This document shows positions 5,136-13,619 of a stretch of 14,251 nt of DNA, piece after piece (position 1 is the first letter of the stretch; the number at the start of each line of letters is the position of its first letter). The notes below the pieces were generated by a model. That model was not told where the DNA came from. It ran no database searches and saw only the letters and a list, made by a program, of their open reading frames with translations. This stretch comes from JAGXFP01 sp046484585 (GTDB taxonomy: Bacteria > Desulfobacterota > Desulfobulbia > Desulfobulbales > JAGXFP01), in assembly GCA_046484585.1 (NCBI GenBank), contig JAWOIQ010000040.1, positions 1 to 14,251 on the forward strand, written 5' to 3'. The translations under genes and the position numbers were made by a program.

Positions 5136-6299
5136 TCAATTTTCGTTTCTGCGGATAAATGTCGGGGTGTCCAGCTTGTCCTCGTCTAAACCGACATCCA
5201 GGAAAGGGTTGCGCTGCTTCTTGGCGGTGTTCGGACGCGGCTCGGCGCCAGCGCGTTTTTCTTTCTGGTTGAAGGGCAGGGTCTGGGCCACTTTTTCCCG
5301 GGGAGCCCCCAGGGAAACAACCTTCTGGGGCAAATCCTCTTCGCTGCTGATCCCGGTTGCGATAACCGTGACCCGCAAGGTCTCCCCCAAGGATTCGTCA
5401 AAGGTAACCCCGAGAATAATGTTGGCATCTTCATGGGCCTCCGCATGGATAATACCGGTCACCTCGGTAACTTCGGCCATGCTCAACAGATCCTCCCGGG
5501 AGGAGATGTTGACCAGCACTCCCTTGGCCCCGTCGATGCTGATATCCTGGAGCAGGGGGCTGGCAATCGCCATGTTGATCGCCTCGGAACCGCGATTATC
5601 GCCGATGCCGACCCCGGCCCCCATCAAGGCCGCGCCCATCTCGTTCATGATCGCCTTGACGTCGGCAAAGTCGGGATTTATGTAGCCGGGCAGATTAATG
5701 GTATCGGTAATGCCCTTGACGGCCTGCAAGAGAATATCGTCGGCCATTTTCATGCCATCGATGAAACGGCCGCCTTTTCCGGACAGGGAGAGGAGCCGAT
5801 CGTTTGGAATGGTGATAATCGTGTCGGCATGCTTCTTCAACATCTCCCAGCCCTGATTGGCGTTTTTGGTCCGGGTCCGCCCTTCAAAGGAGAAAGGTTT
5901 TGTCACCACCGCCACGGTCAGGGCGCCAAGCTCCTTGCTGATCCGCGCTACCACGGGTGCGGCCCCGGTTCCAGTGCCGCCGCCGAGACCGGCCGTAACA
6001 AAAACCATATCGCATTTGCCGATCACCTTGCGAATCTCCTCGACGCTCTCTTCCGCCGCTTCCCGGCCCCGTTCGGGGTTTGCCCCGGCCCCGAGCCCCT
6101 TGGCCAGGATAGGACCGAGCTGAAGGCGGACATCGGCCTTGGAATTTTCCAGGGCCTGGATATCGGTGTTGGCGGCAATAAACTCGACCCCGAGAATATT
6201 GTTCCCCTCCATGGTATTGATCGCATTACCGCCGCCGCCGCCAACACCTATGACCTTGATCACCGCCCGGCAATCGCTATCGGCAAACTCAAATGACAT
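5136..6299 (-). CDS. ftsZ: Cell division protein FtsZ
   Basis: The tubulin-like GTPase that polymerises into the cytokinetic Z ring at midcell. The 387 residues show all hallmarks: the GTP-binding loop GVGGGGGNAINTM (18-30), the tubulin signature GGGTGTG (107-113), and the T7 loop NPDFADV (208-214), which completes the GTPase site of the neighbouring subunit. A charged variable linker (about 345-370) leads to the conserved C-terminal peptide DTPTFIRR (377-384), which binds FtsA and other partners. Length is normal for the family. The ATG at 6299 follows AGAGGA at a 4-base spacing. It is the last gene of the division cluster proper, 164 bases downstream of ftsA, and is followed at once by a palindromic repeat that may separate it from the radical SAM gene. 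Confidence 0.98.
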   Translation of the reverse strand: MSFEFADSDCRAVIKVIGVGGGGGNAINTMEGNNILGVEFIAANTDIQALENSKADVRLQLGPILAKGLGAGANPERGREAAEESVEEIRKVIGKCDMVFVTAGLGGGTGTGAAPVVARISKELGALTVAVVTKPFSFEGRTRTKNANQGWEMLKKHADTIITIPNDRLLSLSGKGGRFIDGMKMADDILLQAVKGITDTINLPGYINPDFADVKAIMNEMGAALMGAGVGIGDNRGSEAINMAIASPLLQDISIDGAKGVLVNISSREDLLSMAEVTEVTGIIHAEAHEDANIILGVTFDESLGETLRVTVIATGISSEEDLPQKVVSLGAPREKVAQTLPFNQKEKRAGAEPRPNTAKKQRNPFLDVGLDEDKLDTPTFIRRNEN

Positions 6300-6340
6300 T
6301 TAGTCCTCTATGTAAGACAAAGTAGTTGTTCTTCTTAATA

Positions 6341-6346
6341 TTTATA
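6341..6346 (-). promoter_or_regulatory. Possible -10 box of an ftsZ-proximal promoter
   Basis: The 164-base ftsA-ftsZ gap is AT-rich compared with the genes around it. On the minus strand it contains TATAAA (6341-6346) about 40 bases before the ftsZ start. No good -35 box lies at the right distance, so this is a weak candidate for the extra ftsZ promoter that many bacteria use. I see no gene in the gap. Confidence 0.25.
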
Positions 6347-6463
6347 CCGTAAACCTGACACTTCTTCTATAGATTTTTCTAAATATTTCGCCCGGTTCGG
6401 CATCCAAGCCACCACCAAAGTTCCCAAGGGATAGCAAATAGCCTTCCAGCGACGTTTCGGTAA

Positions 6464-7696
6464 TCAGAAAGCACTGCCGAACCAGTCGCGCATCCGTTCA
6501 ATCAATCTGACGAAGAAGCCTCCTTCGGAATTTTTGAAGCGGCAGTTCGTCTCGTTTTTCATGCCATGGAAGATCAGCCCCAAACCCGTTGAAAACTGGG
6601 GAGTATTCACCATATCGTACATGCCGCCGACCGGATGCGGATAACCGATACGGACCGGCACATCAAAGATCTGCTCGGCCAGATCGATCATATTGGCAAG
6701 CAGCGAGGTCCCCCCGGTCAAGACCAGGCCGGCATTGATCGATCCGCCATAGGACGATTCATCGAGTTGCTGCCTGACTAGAGAAAGAAGCTCCTCGATC
6801 CGGGGCTCAAGGATCTCGCCCATCAACCGTCTTGACAAGCGCCGCGGCGGTCGTCCGCCGACACTGGGCACTTCTATGGCCTGATCCCGGTCGATCATGC
6901 CGGCCAGGGCCGCGCCGTATTTTTCCTTGAGCAACTCCGCCTCTTTCATGGGGGTGCGCAAACCGATGGAGAGATCGTTGGTCAGATTGTGTCCGCCCAG
7001 GCCCAGCACGAAGGTGTGCTTGATGCTGCCCTCCGAGAATATCGCCAGGTCGGAAGTGCCTCCGCCGATGTCGAGCAGGCCGACTCCTAGCTCCATCTCC
7101 TCCTTGGTAAGCACCGCTTCCGCCGAGGCGATCGATTCAAGGACCACATCGCAGACCTCCAGATCGGCCCGGTTGCAGCACTTGATGATGTTCTGAACCG
7201 CGGCAACCTGGCCGGTGACAATATGGACATTCGCCTCCAATCTCACTCCGGTCATCCCCAGCGGATACTGAATACCGTCCTGGTCGTCGACCATGAACTC
7301 CTGGGGAATGACATGGAGGATCTCCTGGTCGGTGGGAATATGTACGGCGCTGGCCGCCTCAATGACCCGATCGATATCTTCCTGATTTATGTCCTGCTGG
7401 CGGATCGGCACCAGGCCGCGGCTGTTGAAACCCTTGATATGACTGCCGGCGATACCGACGAACACCGAGGATATCTTGCACCCGGCCATTTTTTCGGCAT
7501 CCTTGACCGCACCCCTGATCGACTCGACGGTACTCTCGATGTTGACCACGACCCCGCGCCGCAGGCCGTCAGAGGGGTGAATACCGACTCCGATCACATC
7601 CACCTGCCCGTCCCTGACCTCTCCGACCATCGCGCAGATTTTGGTGGTGCCGATGTCAAGACCTACGACCAGTTCGCCCCGCTCATTTTCTACCAT
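6464..7696 (-). CDS. ftsA: Cell division protein FtsA
   Basis: An actin-like ATPase that tethers FtsZ filaments to the inner membrane and recruits later divisome proteins. The 410 residues contain the actin-fold phosphate loops GLDIGTTK (12-19) and DIGGGTSD (209-216), and the adenosine motif VLTGGTS (326-332). The C-terminus (about 394-410, FFVRLIERMRDWFGSAF) is an amphipathic helix of the kind that inserts into the membrane. I place the start at the ATG at 7696, 6 bases after GGAG (7703-7706). A TTG two codons earlier would sit directly against that site. The ribosome binding site lies inside a strong hairpin. The gene stands apart from ftsQ by 192 bases, so it may have its own promoter, and it precedes ftsZ in the usual order. 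Confidence 0.97.
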   Translation of the reverse strand: MVENERGELVVGLDIGTTKICAMVGEVRDGQVDVIGVGIHPSDGLRRGVVVNIESTVESIRGAVKDAEKMAGCKISSVFVGIAGSHIKGFNSRGLVPIRQQDINQEDIDRVIEAASAVHIPTDQEILHVIPQEFMVDDQDGIQYPLGMTGVRLEANVHIVTGQVAAVQNIIKCCNRADLEVCDVVLESIASAEAVLTKEEMELGVGLLDIGGGTSDLAIFSEGSIKHTFVLGLGGHNLTNDLSIGLRTPMKEAELLKEKYGAALAGMIDRDQAIEVPSVGGRPPRRLSRRLMGEILEPRIEELLSLVRQQLDESSYGGSINAGLVLTGGTSLLANMIDLAEQIFDVPVRIGYPHPVGGMYDMVNTPQFSTGLGLIFHGMKNETNCRFKNSEGGFFVRLIERMRDWFGSAF

Positions 7697-7702
7697 GGTC
7701 AA

Positions 7703-7717
7703 CTCCGGGGCCCGGAG
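7703..7717 (-). promoter_or_regulatory. Hairpin covering the ftsA ribosome binding site
   Basis: On the minus strand CTCCGGG (7711-7717) and CCCGGAG (7703-7709) form a perfect GC-rich inverted repeat around one central base, so in practice 5 bp with a 5-base loop. The GGAG used by ftsA is in the second arm, 6 bases before the ATG. Folding would hide the site and lower FtsA translation. Confidence 0.5.
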
Positions 7718-7758
7718 GCCCGATTATTTTCTTTGTCAATTTGCTGAATCGATGACGG

Positions 7759-7785
7759 ACTATAGGGCAAATTTACCCCTCTCAA
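7759..7785 (-). promoter_or_regulatory. Candidate promoter for ftsA-ftsZ
   Basis: In the 192-base ftsQ-ftsA gap the minus strand has TTGAGA (7780-7785) and TATAGT (7759-7764), each five of six consensus bases, but the 15-base spacer is shorter than ideal. A start near 7752 would give ftsA a leader of about 55 bases including the hairpin at 7703-7717. Two copies of ACCTGTT (plus strand 7785-7791 and 7795-7801), one helical turn apart, lie at and above the -35 box and could be an activator site. Confidence 0.35.
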
Positions 7786-7860
7786 CCTGTTATTACCTGT
7801 TTATCTGTCGTGATCGCGGTGATGAACCGCTCCCGCCCGCCTTGCAGGGCGCATGCTCAC

Positions 7861-7885
7861 GGATTCGGGAATCCTTCCCGGATTC
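7861..7885 (-). repeat. Overlapping inverted repeats after ftsQ
   Basis: Just downstream of the ftsQ stop, GGATT (7861-7865) pairs with AATCC (7870-7874), while GAATCC (7869-7874) pairs with GGATTC (7880-7885). The two hairpins exclude each other. No T tract follows, so this is not a clear terminator. Confidence 0.35.
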
Positions 7886-7888
7886 ACC

Positions 7889-8698
7889 TCAACCGCTTTC
7901 CATGCCGACCAGAATCCGTTCATCGCCATAATCAACCTGGATATAGGCAACCCGCTCAAATTCCTTCCGTTTATAGAGCCAATAGAGGACTTTAGCCAGC
8001 TGGCGATATTTAGTCCACATCTCACCGCGGCCCAGACGGATAGGGAAAGGGCGGTCGGTCAGAAACATCACAATGGTGTCGTCACCGACCCTGATCTCGG
8101 AGATATTCTGGACCGGAAGATTGGGATTATCGCGCCCGCTATATTTAATTATCTGCAACGCCTCCCGCAAGGCGGAAGAACGATCGATCTCCCCCTCCCC
8201 GGCAGTGGTCAACCCGGAAATAACCGGGTAATCCAGGTCCGCCTCCCCGGTCAGGGTGGCAAAAAGCTCACCGGATTTATCGATATAATAGAGACCGTCG
8301 TCCAGATTGACAATGGCCACGGGCTTTCTCTCCCGTATCAAAATCAAGAGCCGATCCGGCCACTTCCTGGCAACCTCGGCCCGCTCCACCCAGCGATGGC
8401 CCGCGACCAGCTCCTCGACACGGGTTCTGCTGATCTTGACCAGATTCGACTGGATGCTGACTCCGCTCAATTCCAGAATCTCCTCCTTGCCGATTCTTTC
8501 GCACCCCTCGATATCGATGGCCGCGATCTGAAAAAGTCCCGATTGAGCCAGGGCCTCGTAGCAGAAATAAACCACTCCCCCCCCTAAGAGCAAAATGAGG
8601 GATATCGCCGTAAGTTTCCTGGCGATCCGGTGCTTGGCAAGGAAGCCCTTCCTCAGGACCGGGGAAGAGCGCTGTCGCCTCCCGCGCTTACTTTTCAC
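7889..8698 (-). CDS. ftsQ: Cell division protein FtsQ
   Basis: A bitopic inner-membrane divisome protein that links early and late division proteins, normally in a complex with FtsB and FtsL. The 269 residues show a short basic cytoplasmic tail (1-29), one transmembrane helix (about 29-50), a POTRA domain (about 56-127, from FQIAAIDIEG to RERKPVAIV) and a C-terminal beta domain. I choose the GTG at 8698: its GTGA overlaps the murB stop by 4 bases, and GAAGGAG lies 5 bases upstream. A longer reading from an ATG at 8770 would overlap murB by 76 bases. Sequence conservation is low, as usual for FtsQ, but topology and position between murB and ftsA make the call secure. Translation is likely coupled to murB. 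Confidence 0.94.
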   Translation of the reverse strand: MKSKRGRRQRSSPVLRKGFLAKHRIARKLTAISLILLLGGGVVYFCYEALAQSGLFQIAAIDIEGCERIGKEEILELSGVSIQSNLVKISRTRVEELVAGHRWVERAEVARKWPDRLLILIRERKPVAIVNLDDGLYYIDKSGELFATLTGEADLDYPVISGLTTAGEGEIDRSSALREALQIIKYSGRDNPNLPVQNISEIRVGDDTIVMFLTDRPFPIRLGRGEMWTKYRQLAKVLYWLYKRKEFERVAYIQVDYGDERILVGMESG

Positions 8699-9648
8699 CT
8701 CGGCTCCTTCTCCGGCATCCCGCCGGCAATTTTCACTTCCGGGTCCAATCGGACTCCATGGACTTCCCATACCCGGGCTTGCACCAGATCCATCAGCCTG
8801 ATTATATCGGCGGCGGTAGCCTTGCCGGTGTTAACGATGAAATTCGCGTGCAGTTCGGAAACCATGGCGCCGCCGATAGCGGTACCCTTAAGCCCCGCCG
8901 CTTCGATAAGCTTTCCCGCCGCCGCGCCTTCGGGATTCTTGAAAAAGGAACCGGCCAGCCCATGGGCGGTAGGCTGCCCGCGGCGCCTCTCCGCGACCCG
9001 TTCCCGACAGAGCCTGCGAATCTCGGCGCCGTCTCCCGGGCTCAAGGCAAAGAGGGCGGAGAGGACCACGGCGTCGTCCGGAAGGTGCAGAGTGCGATAG
9101 GCAAAATCAAGTTCCCGCCGATCTTTTTTAACCGTCTCGCCGCCGGACAGCCAGGTCAGCGCCGCCACGACATTTTTGATCTCTCCTCCCCGGGCGCCGG
9201 CATTCATAACCACCGCGCCGCCGACCGTCCCGGGGATCCCGGCTGTGAATTCCAGCCCGGACAAATCTCGATCCGCACACCAGTTCAACAACCTGGCCAG
9301 GCGGCAGCCCGCCTCGACCTTGACCAGCGTCCGGCCGCGGCCATCCGAGCCGACCCGCCTGATTTCGCCGAAATTGCGATCCAGGGCGATCACCAGCCCG
9401 GCAAGACCTTCCCCGGTCACCAGCAGATTACTGCCGCCGCCTATTATATAGAAGGGAATCTTCCCGCTCCGGCAGCCATTGATCAAGCGGAGCACCTCAT
9501 CCCTGTTCTCCGGCATTACCAGGGCCTGGGCGGGACCGCCGACCTTCAGGGTGGTTAACTCCGCCATCGAAACATGCCAGCGCACTTTGCCGGGCCAGAA
9601 CTTGCGCAAGCGCTTCTTCAATTCATTATCGGAAAACAAGCCGGCCAT
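8695..9648 (-). CDS. murB: UDP-N-acetylenolpyruvoylglucosamine reductase (MurB)
   Basis: A flavoenzyme that reduces UDP-GlcNAc-enolpyruvate to UDP-MurNAc with NADPH, the second committed step of peptidoglycan precursor synthesis in the cytoplasm. The 317 residues contain the FAD-binding motifs YIIGGGSNLLV (67-77) and GIPGTVGGAVVMNAGA (137-152). The catalytic serine is in AGSFFKNP (232-239), and the C-terminal glutamate is in LDPEVKIAG (301-309). The length and compact C-terminal half fit the shorter type II MurB proteins rather than the E. coli type. The ATG at 9648 is preferred because AAGGA lies 9 bases upstream; a TTG at 9657 would touch that site. It follows murC by 42 bases and overlaps ftsQ by 4. 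No ddl gene lies between murB and ftsQ. Confidence 0.96.
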   Translation of the reverse strand: MAGLFSDNELKKRLRKFWPGKVRWHVSMAELTTLKVGGPAQALVMPENRDEVLRLINGCRSGKIPFYIIGGGSNLLVTGEGLAGLVIALDRNFGEIRRVGSDGRGRTLVKVEAGCRLARLLNWCADRDLSGLEFTAGIPGTVGGAVVMNAGARGGEIKNVVAALTWLSGGETVKKDRRELDFAYRTLHLPDDAVVLSALFALSPGDGAEIRRLCRERVAERRRGQPTAHGLAGSFFKNPEGAAAGKLIEAAGLKGTAIGGAMVSELHANFIVNTGKATAADIIRLMDLVQARVWEVHGVRLDPEVKIAGGMPEKEPR

Positions 9649-9690
9649 TCCCGTCAATCCTTCTCGAATACTTCATCCAGGGATGGGGAT

Positions 9691-11079
9691 CTAGAGGCGA
9701 ACATGATCGAGCTGCTCCAGAATCTGCTCGCCGGCCCGGGGAATATCACCGGCCCCAAGGGTCAGGACCACATCGCCCGGCTTAAGCATCACCACAACTT
9801 CCGCGGCCAGGTCGTCGACCTCGGCCACATAATAAGTCTGGCGCTGGCCATGCTGTTTGGTCGCCTGGAGAAGCGCTTCGCCGGTCACCCCTTCGATGGG
9901 CTCTTCGCTGGCGGCATAGATATCGGTCATCACCAGGATATCGGCCTCATGAAAGGCAGTGCGGAATTCCTTGAACAATCCCTTAGTACGGCTGTAGCGA
10001 TGGGGCTGGAAGAGGACGATCAAGCGCCGGGTCGGCCAGGCATCGCGCAGGGCGGACAGGGTAGCCTTGACCTCGGTAGGATGGTGCCCGTAGTCGTCGA
10101 CAACGGTCACCCCCTGCTTCTCGCCCTTGATCTCCACCCGCCGCTGCACCCCGGTAAAAGCGGCCAGGGCCTCGGCGATCACCGGAAAGGGGATGTCCAG
10201 CTCCAGGCCGACGCAGACCGTGGCCAGGGCATTGTAGACATAATGAAGCCCCGGCTGGGTTATGGTCAAGCGGCCCAGCAATTCGCCCTCGCGATAGACG
10301 TCGAAGCTGGAGCGGAGCCCGTCGGTTTCGATCTCCCGGGCATGGACCTCGGCCTGGGCCGTCATCCCGTAGGTGATGACTCGCTTGTCGATATATTGAA
10401 AAATCTCGGCGATATTCGGGTCGTCGATGCAGATAATCGCCGCCCCGTAGAAGGGGATCTTCGAGATGAACTGCAGGAAAGTCTCCTTGATCTCGTTCAA
10501 GTCGCGATAGTAGTCGAGATGCTCCAGATCGATATTGGTGACCACTTCGACCACCGGCGACAGTCTCAGGAAAGATCCGTCGCTCTCGTCCGCCTCAGCG
10601 ACCATGAACTCCCCCTCGCCCAGCTTGGCGTTGGTCCCGAAGGCATTGACCATGCCTCCGATAATCACGGTCGGGTCCAGCCCGGCGTGGCCTAGCAGGC
10701 AACCGACCATCGAGGTGGTAGAGGTCTTGCCGTGGCTGCCGGCGATAGCAATGCCGAATTTCTTGAGCCGCATCAGTTCGGCCAGCATTTCGGCCCGCGG
10801 AATCACCGGGATGTGGTTCTCGTGGGCGGCCAGCACCTCGGGATTGTTCGCCTTGACCGCGGTGGAGGTCACAACCACGCCGGCCCCCTCGACAGCCTCG
10901 GCCCGGTGGCCCAGGCTGATCTTGCCGCCTTTCGCTTCAAGCCGTCTGGTGGTGGCGCTCTCCCGCAGATCGGAACCGCTGACCCCGTAGCCGAGATTCA
11001 GCAGGACCTCGGCAATGCCGCTCATCCCCACTCCACCAATCCCGACAAAATGGATATGTTTGCTCTTTTTCTTATACAT
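9691..11079 (-). CDS. murC: UDP-N-acetylmuramate--L-alanine ligase (MurC)
   Basis: The ATP-dependent ligase that adds L-alanine to UDP-MurNAc, the first amino acid of the peptidoglycan stem. The 462 residues have the N-terminal nucleotide-binding glycine motif HFVGIGGVGMSGIAE (10-24), the ATP P-loop AGSHGKTSTTS (113-123), AEADESDGSF (161-170), the Mur ligase signature TNIDLEHLDYY (181-191), and the C-terminal DDYGHHPTE and LFQPHRYSR motifs. Length is normal for the family. The ATG at 11079 overlaps the 3' end of murG by 8 bases, so translation is probably coupled. The cytoplasmic enzyme uses the product of MurB, encoded just downstream. Confidence 0.98.
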   Translation of the reverse strand: MYKKKSKHIHFVGIGGVGMSGIAEVLLNLGYGVSGSDLRESATTRRLEAKGGKISLGHRAEAVEGAGVVVTSTAVKANNPEVLAAHENHIPVIPRAEMLAELMRLKKFGIAIAGSHGKTSTTSMVGCLLGHAGLDPTVIIGGMVNAFGTNAKLGEGEFMVAEADESDGSFLRLSPVVEVVTNIDLEHLDYYRDLNEIKETFLQFISKIPFYGAAIICIDDPNIAEIFQYIDKRVITYGMTAQAEVHAREIETDGLRSSFDVYREGELLGRLTITQPGLHYVYNALATVCVGLELDIPFPVIAEALAAFTGVQRRVEIKGEKQGVTVVDDYGHHPTEVKATLSALRDAWPTRRLIVLFQPHRYSRTKGLFKEFRTAFHEADILVMTDIYAASEEPIEGVTGEALLQATKQHGQRQTYYVAEVDDLAAEVVVMLKPGDVVLTLGAGDIPRAGEQILEQLDHVRL

Positions 11080-12193
11080 TGCCTTCCTTTGTGCCGATCA
11101 GGGTCAGACACTCCTTGACGATGGCGGCGGCGGCCTCGGGAAAGGCGACCTCCCGGGCCGCATCGCCCATCCGTTTCATTTCGCCGGGATCGGTGATAAT
11201 CCTTAAAATGGCGGCGGCGAGCGGGCCGCTTTCCAGTCCGGCTTCGCAGAGGACGATGGCGCCGCCGCGATCGGCGACCATCCGGGCATTATACTCCTGA
11301 TGATTATCGGCCGCAAAGGGGTATGGAATCAGAATCGACGGCTTGCCCAGCACGCAGATCTCCGCCAGACTGGTGGCCCCGGCCCGGGAAACGACGAGGT
11401 CGGCCCGGCCGTAAACAGCTGCCATATCGGTGATAAAGGGGGCGACTTCCGCCGCGATCCCGGCGGCGGCATAGCCCGCCCTGACCATCGCTTCATCACG
11501 GTTGCCGGTCTGGTGGATGACCCTGAATCCGGCCGGCAACTGATCCCTTATTTCGCCAAGCCCCTCGCTGACCAGCTCGTTTACCCGGTGGGCACCCTGG
11601 CTGCCGCCCATGACCAGGAGAACCGGCCCGTCTTTGCCGGGCTCCCGATCCCGAATGGCCATGATTTCCTCCCGGACCGGATTGCCGGTCAGCCGGATGC
11701 GATCGGAGGGAAAATACCCCTCGCTGCCTGGGATAGACAAAAAGACCCGGTCGACGAAGCGCCCGGTCAATTTATTGGCCAGTCCGGGAATCGAGTTCTG
11801 CTCATGAATGCAGGTCGGAATTCCGACCGTTTTTGCGGCCAGAAGCACCGGTCCGGTAACGTAACCGCCGACTCCCAGAACCAGATCGGGGCCGAACCCC
11901 CTTAAAATGGAAACCGCCTTGAAAAAAGCCAAAGGCAGCCGGAACAAAGCTCCCAGCGCCGCGGCGACCGATTTGCCTTTCACCCCACCGCACTCCAGAA
12001 CGGCGGTCCGGAAAGGGCGTTCTCCCAGCACCCGGTTGTCGACCTGGCGGCCGGTGCCGATGAAAAGCACCTCGCTGCCCGGCCTCTCGGCCATAATCTT
12101 CTCGGCCACCGCGATTCCTGGAAACAGATGCCCGCCGGTGCCGCCGCCGGTAACGACCAGACGCAGCGGTCTATTTTCAGGAGATGGTGTCAT
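11072..12193 (-). CDS. murG: Lipid II synthase, UDP-GlcNAc transferase (MurG)
   Basis: A GT-B glycosyltransferase on the inner face of the membrane that adds GlcNAc from UDP-GlcNAc to lipid I, giving lipid II. The 373 residues show the N-terminal G loop TGGGTGGHLFPG (15-26), GVGGYVTGP (107-115), HEQNSIPGLANK (130-141), TGNPVR (169-174), GGSQGAHRVN (196-205) and the UDP-GlcNAc site SRAGATSLAE near the end. I choose the ATG at 12193, which follows AGGTGGGA on the minus strand and places the G loop at the usual distance from the N-terminus. A start at 12325 would add 44 unrelated residues read from murD sequence in another frame. It overlaps murD by 17 bases and murC by 8. ftsW, which usually precedes murG, is not here. 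Confidence 0.97.
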   Translation of the reverse strand: MTPSPENRPLRLVVTGGGTGGHLFPGIAVAEKIMAERPGSEVLFIGTGRQVDNRVLGERPFRTAVLECGGVKGKSVAAALGALFRLPLAFFKAVSILRGFGPDLVLGVGGYVTGPVLLAAKTVGIPTCIHEQNSIPGLANKLTGRFVDRVFLSIPGSEGYFPSDRIRLTGNPVREEIMAIRDREPGKDGPVLLVMGGSQGAHRVNELVSEGLGEIRDQLPAGFRVIHQTGNRDEAMVRAGYAAAGIAAEVAPFITDMAAVYGRADLVVSRAGATSLAEICVLGKPSILIPYPFAADNHQEYNARMVADRGGAIVLCEAGLESGPLAAAILRIITDPGEMKRMGDAAREVAFPEAAAAIVKECLTLIGTKEGNV

Positions 12194-13616
12194 CTGTCCC
12201 ACCTGGATGGCCCGAATTTTCTTTATCCTGCAAGGCCAGGACCGCCTCCTGAAAGACCTCGCCCCGGTGGCCGTAGCTCCTGAACATATCGAAGCTTGCG
12301 CAGGCCGGGGAGAGCAGTACCGCATCGCCCTTTTCGGCCAGGCTGCGGGCCAGGTTCACCGCCTCCGCCAGATCGGCCGCGCTTTTCACCCGGGTCACTT
12401 CCTGAAAGGCCTCGGCCATTTTCTCCCGGGCCTCGCCGATCAGGACCATCGCCTTGACCTTCTTGCCCACCATCTCGCGCATCAACCGGTAATCGCCGCC
12501 CTTGTCGCGGCCGCCGGCGATCAGCACCACCGGCCGGGTCATCCCGGCCAGGGCCGCCGCCACCGCTCCGATATTGGTGGCCTTGGAGTCGTCAAGATAG
12601 TGGACCCCGTCTATTTCGGCTATTTTTTCCAGGCGATGGCCGAGGGGCTTGAAGCCGGCCAGCGCCTCGGCGATCGCCTGCTCCGGACAGCCCAGGAGGC
12701 GGGCCGCAATGATGGCGGCCGCCGCATTATGTGGATTGGGCTCCCTGACCAGAGGTGAATTTCCCAGCCGGTAGCGTTCATTCTTACCGGCATCAATGCC
12801 CCGGACCATAATTTCGGGCCCTTCAATTTTCGCTCCTCTCCCGGTCTCATCCCATTTTTGACCGAAAAAGAAGCGGCGGCCCGGCAGATCGGCCGAGGCC
12901 AGGCGGCCGGTTATTTCCGGGTCGTCACCATTCAAGATCGCTGCGTCATCGCTGTTCTGGGCGCCAAACAGGGAAAATTTCGAGGCGGCGTAATGCTCGT
13001 AATCGTCGTAGCGGTCCAAATGATCTGGACTGATGTTAAGCAACACGCCGACCTCGGGCCGGAAATCCGGGGCCGTATCGAGTTGGAAACTGCTGACCTC
13101 CAGCACCAGGACTTCGGCCCCAAATGGATCGAGCAGATATTCGCTTAAGGGGCTGCCCAGGTTGCCGCCGACAAAGACGCGCCGACCGGCACGCCTGAAC
13201 ATTTCACCGATCAGTTCGGTAACCGTGCTTTTGCCGTTGGTGCCGGTAACAGCCACGGTCGGAATCGAAACCAGAGCGGCGGCCAGGGCCAGCTCCCCGA
13301 TGACCTTCACCCCCCTTGCCCTGGCATCGGTCAGCAGGGGTAAATTGAGGGGTACCCCCGGACTGATCACGACCAGCTCGATCTCCGGGGGCAAGCGGTC
13401 GCGACGGCTGCCGCATTCCAGGTGGACATGGTGACGACCGGCCCAGTCCAGAAAGTTTTTATCGAGCCGGTTCGCCGGGGCGCTGTCAAGTCCCGTCACT
13501 TCCCCGCCCAATTTATGCAGCAATTTGGCGGCGGCGATGCCGGAACGGCCCAGACCTACCACCAGCGATCTGGTACCGTTCTCGACCTTCGCGCCTGTAC
13601 CCTCCGTCGGTGCCAT
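12177..13616 (-). CDS. murD: UDP-N-acetylmuramoyl-L-alanine--D-glutamate ligase (MurD)
   Basis: The ATP-dependent ligase that adds D-glutamate to UDP-MurNAc-L-alanine in the cytoplasm. The 479 residues contain the N-terminal substrate-binding fold (LVVGLGRSG, 18-26), the ATP P-loop GTNGKST (125-131), EVSSFQLD (173-180), the Mur ligase motif NISPDHLDRY (194-203), and the C-terminal HRLEKIAEIDGVHYLDDSKATN stretch with its ligase-family DDSKATN. Length is slightly above the usual 440-450, mainly from a short N-terminal extension and small insertions. The ATG at 13616 follows AGG by about 7 bases and lies 3 bases after the mraY stop. Its 3' end overlaps murG, which leaves no room for ftsW. Confidence 0.98.
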   Translation of the reverse strand: MAPTEGTGAKVENGTRSLVVGLGRSGIAAAKLLHKLGGEVTGLDSAPANRLDKNFLDWAGRHHVHLECGSRRDRLPPEIELVVISPGVPLNLPLLTDARARGVKVIGELALAAALVSIPTVAVTGTNGKSTVTELIGEMFRRAGRRVFVGGNLGSPLSEYLLDPFGAEVLVLEVSSFQLDTAPDFRPEVGVLLNISPDHLDRYDDYEHYAASKFSLFGAQNSDDAAILNGDDPEITGRLASADLPGRRFFFGQKWDETGRGAKIEGPEIMVRGIDAGKNERYRLGNSPLVREPNPHNAAAAIIAARLLGCPEQAIAEALAGFKPLGHRLEKIAEIDGVHYLDDSKATNIGAVAAALAGMTRPVVLIAGGRDKGGDYRLMREMVGKKVKAMVLIGEAREKMAEAFQEVTRVKSAADLAEAVNLARSLAEKGDAVLLSPACASFDMFRSYGHRGEVFQEAVLALQDKENSGHPGGTDDTIS

Positions 13617-13619
13617 ATC

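Noticed and set aside
7734..7739. TTGACA on the minus strand upstream of ftsA as a -35 box
   Set aside because: No -10-like hexamer lies 15-19 bases downstream; that position falls in the GC-rich hairpin.
8699..8770. Longer FtsQ start at 8770
   Set aside because: It overlaps murB by 76 bases. The GTG at 8698 forms a GTGA overlap with the murB stop and follows GAAGGAG.
9574..10695. A 373-codon open frame on the plus strand opposite murC
   Set aside because: It lies antisense to murC, which has full family motifs. The long frame is a by-product of GC-rich codon use, and its translation shows no recognisable domain.
12194..12325. Longer MurG start at 12325
   Set aside because: The 44 extra residues are rich in Arg and Ser and come from murD read in another frame. 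The ATG at 12193 has a good ribosome binding site and normal distance to the G loop.
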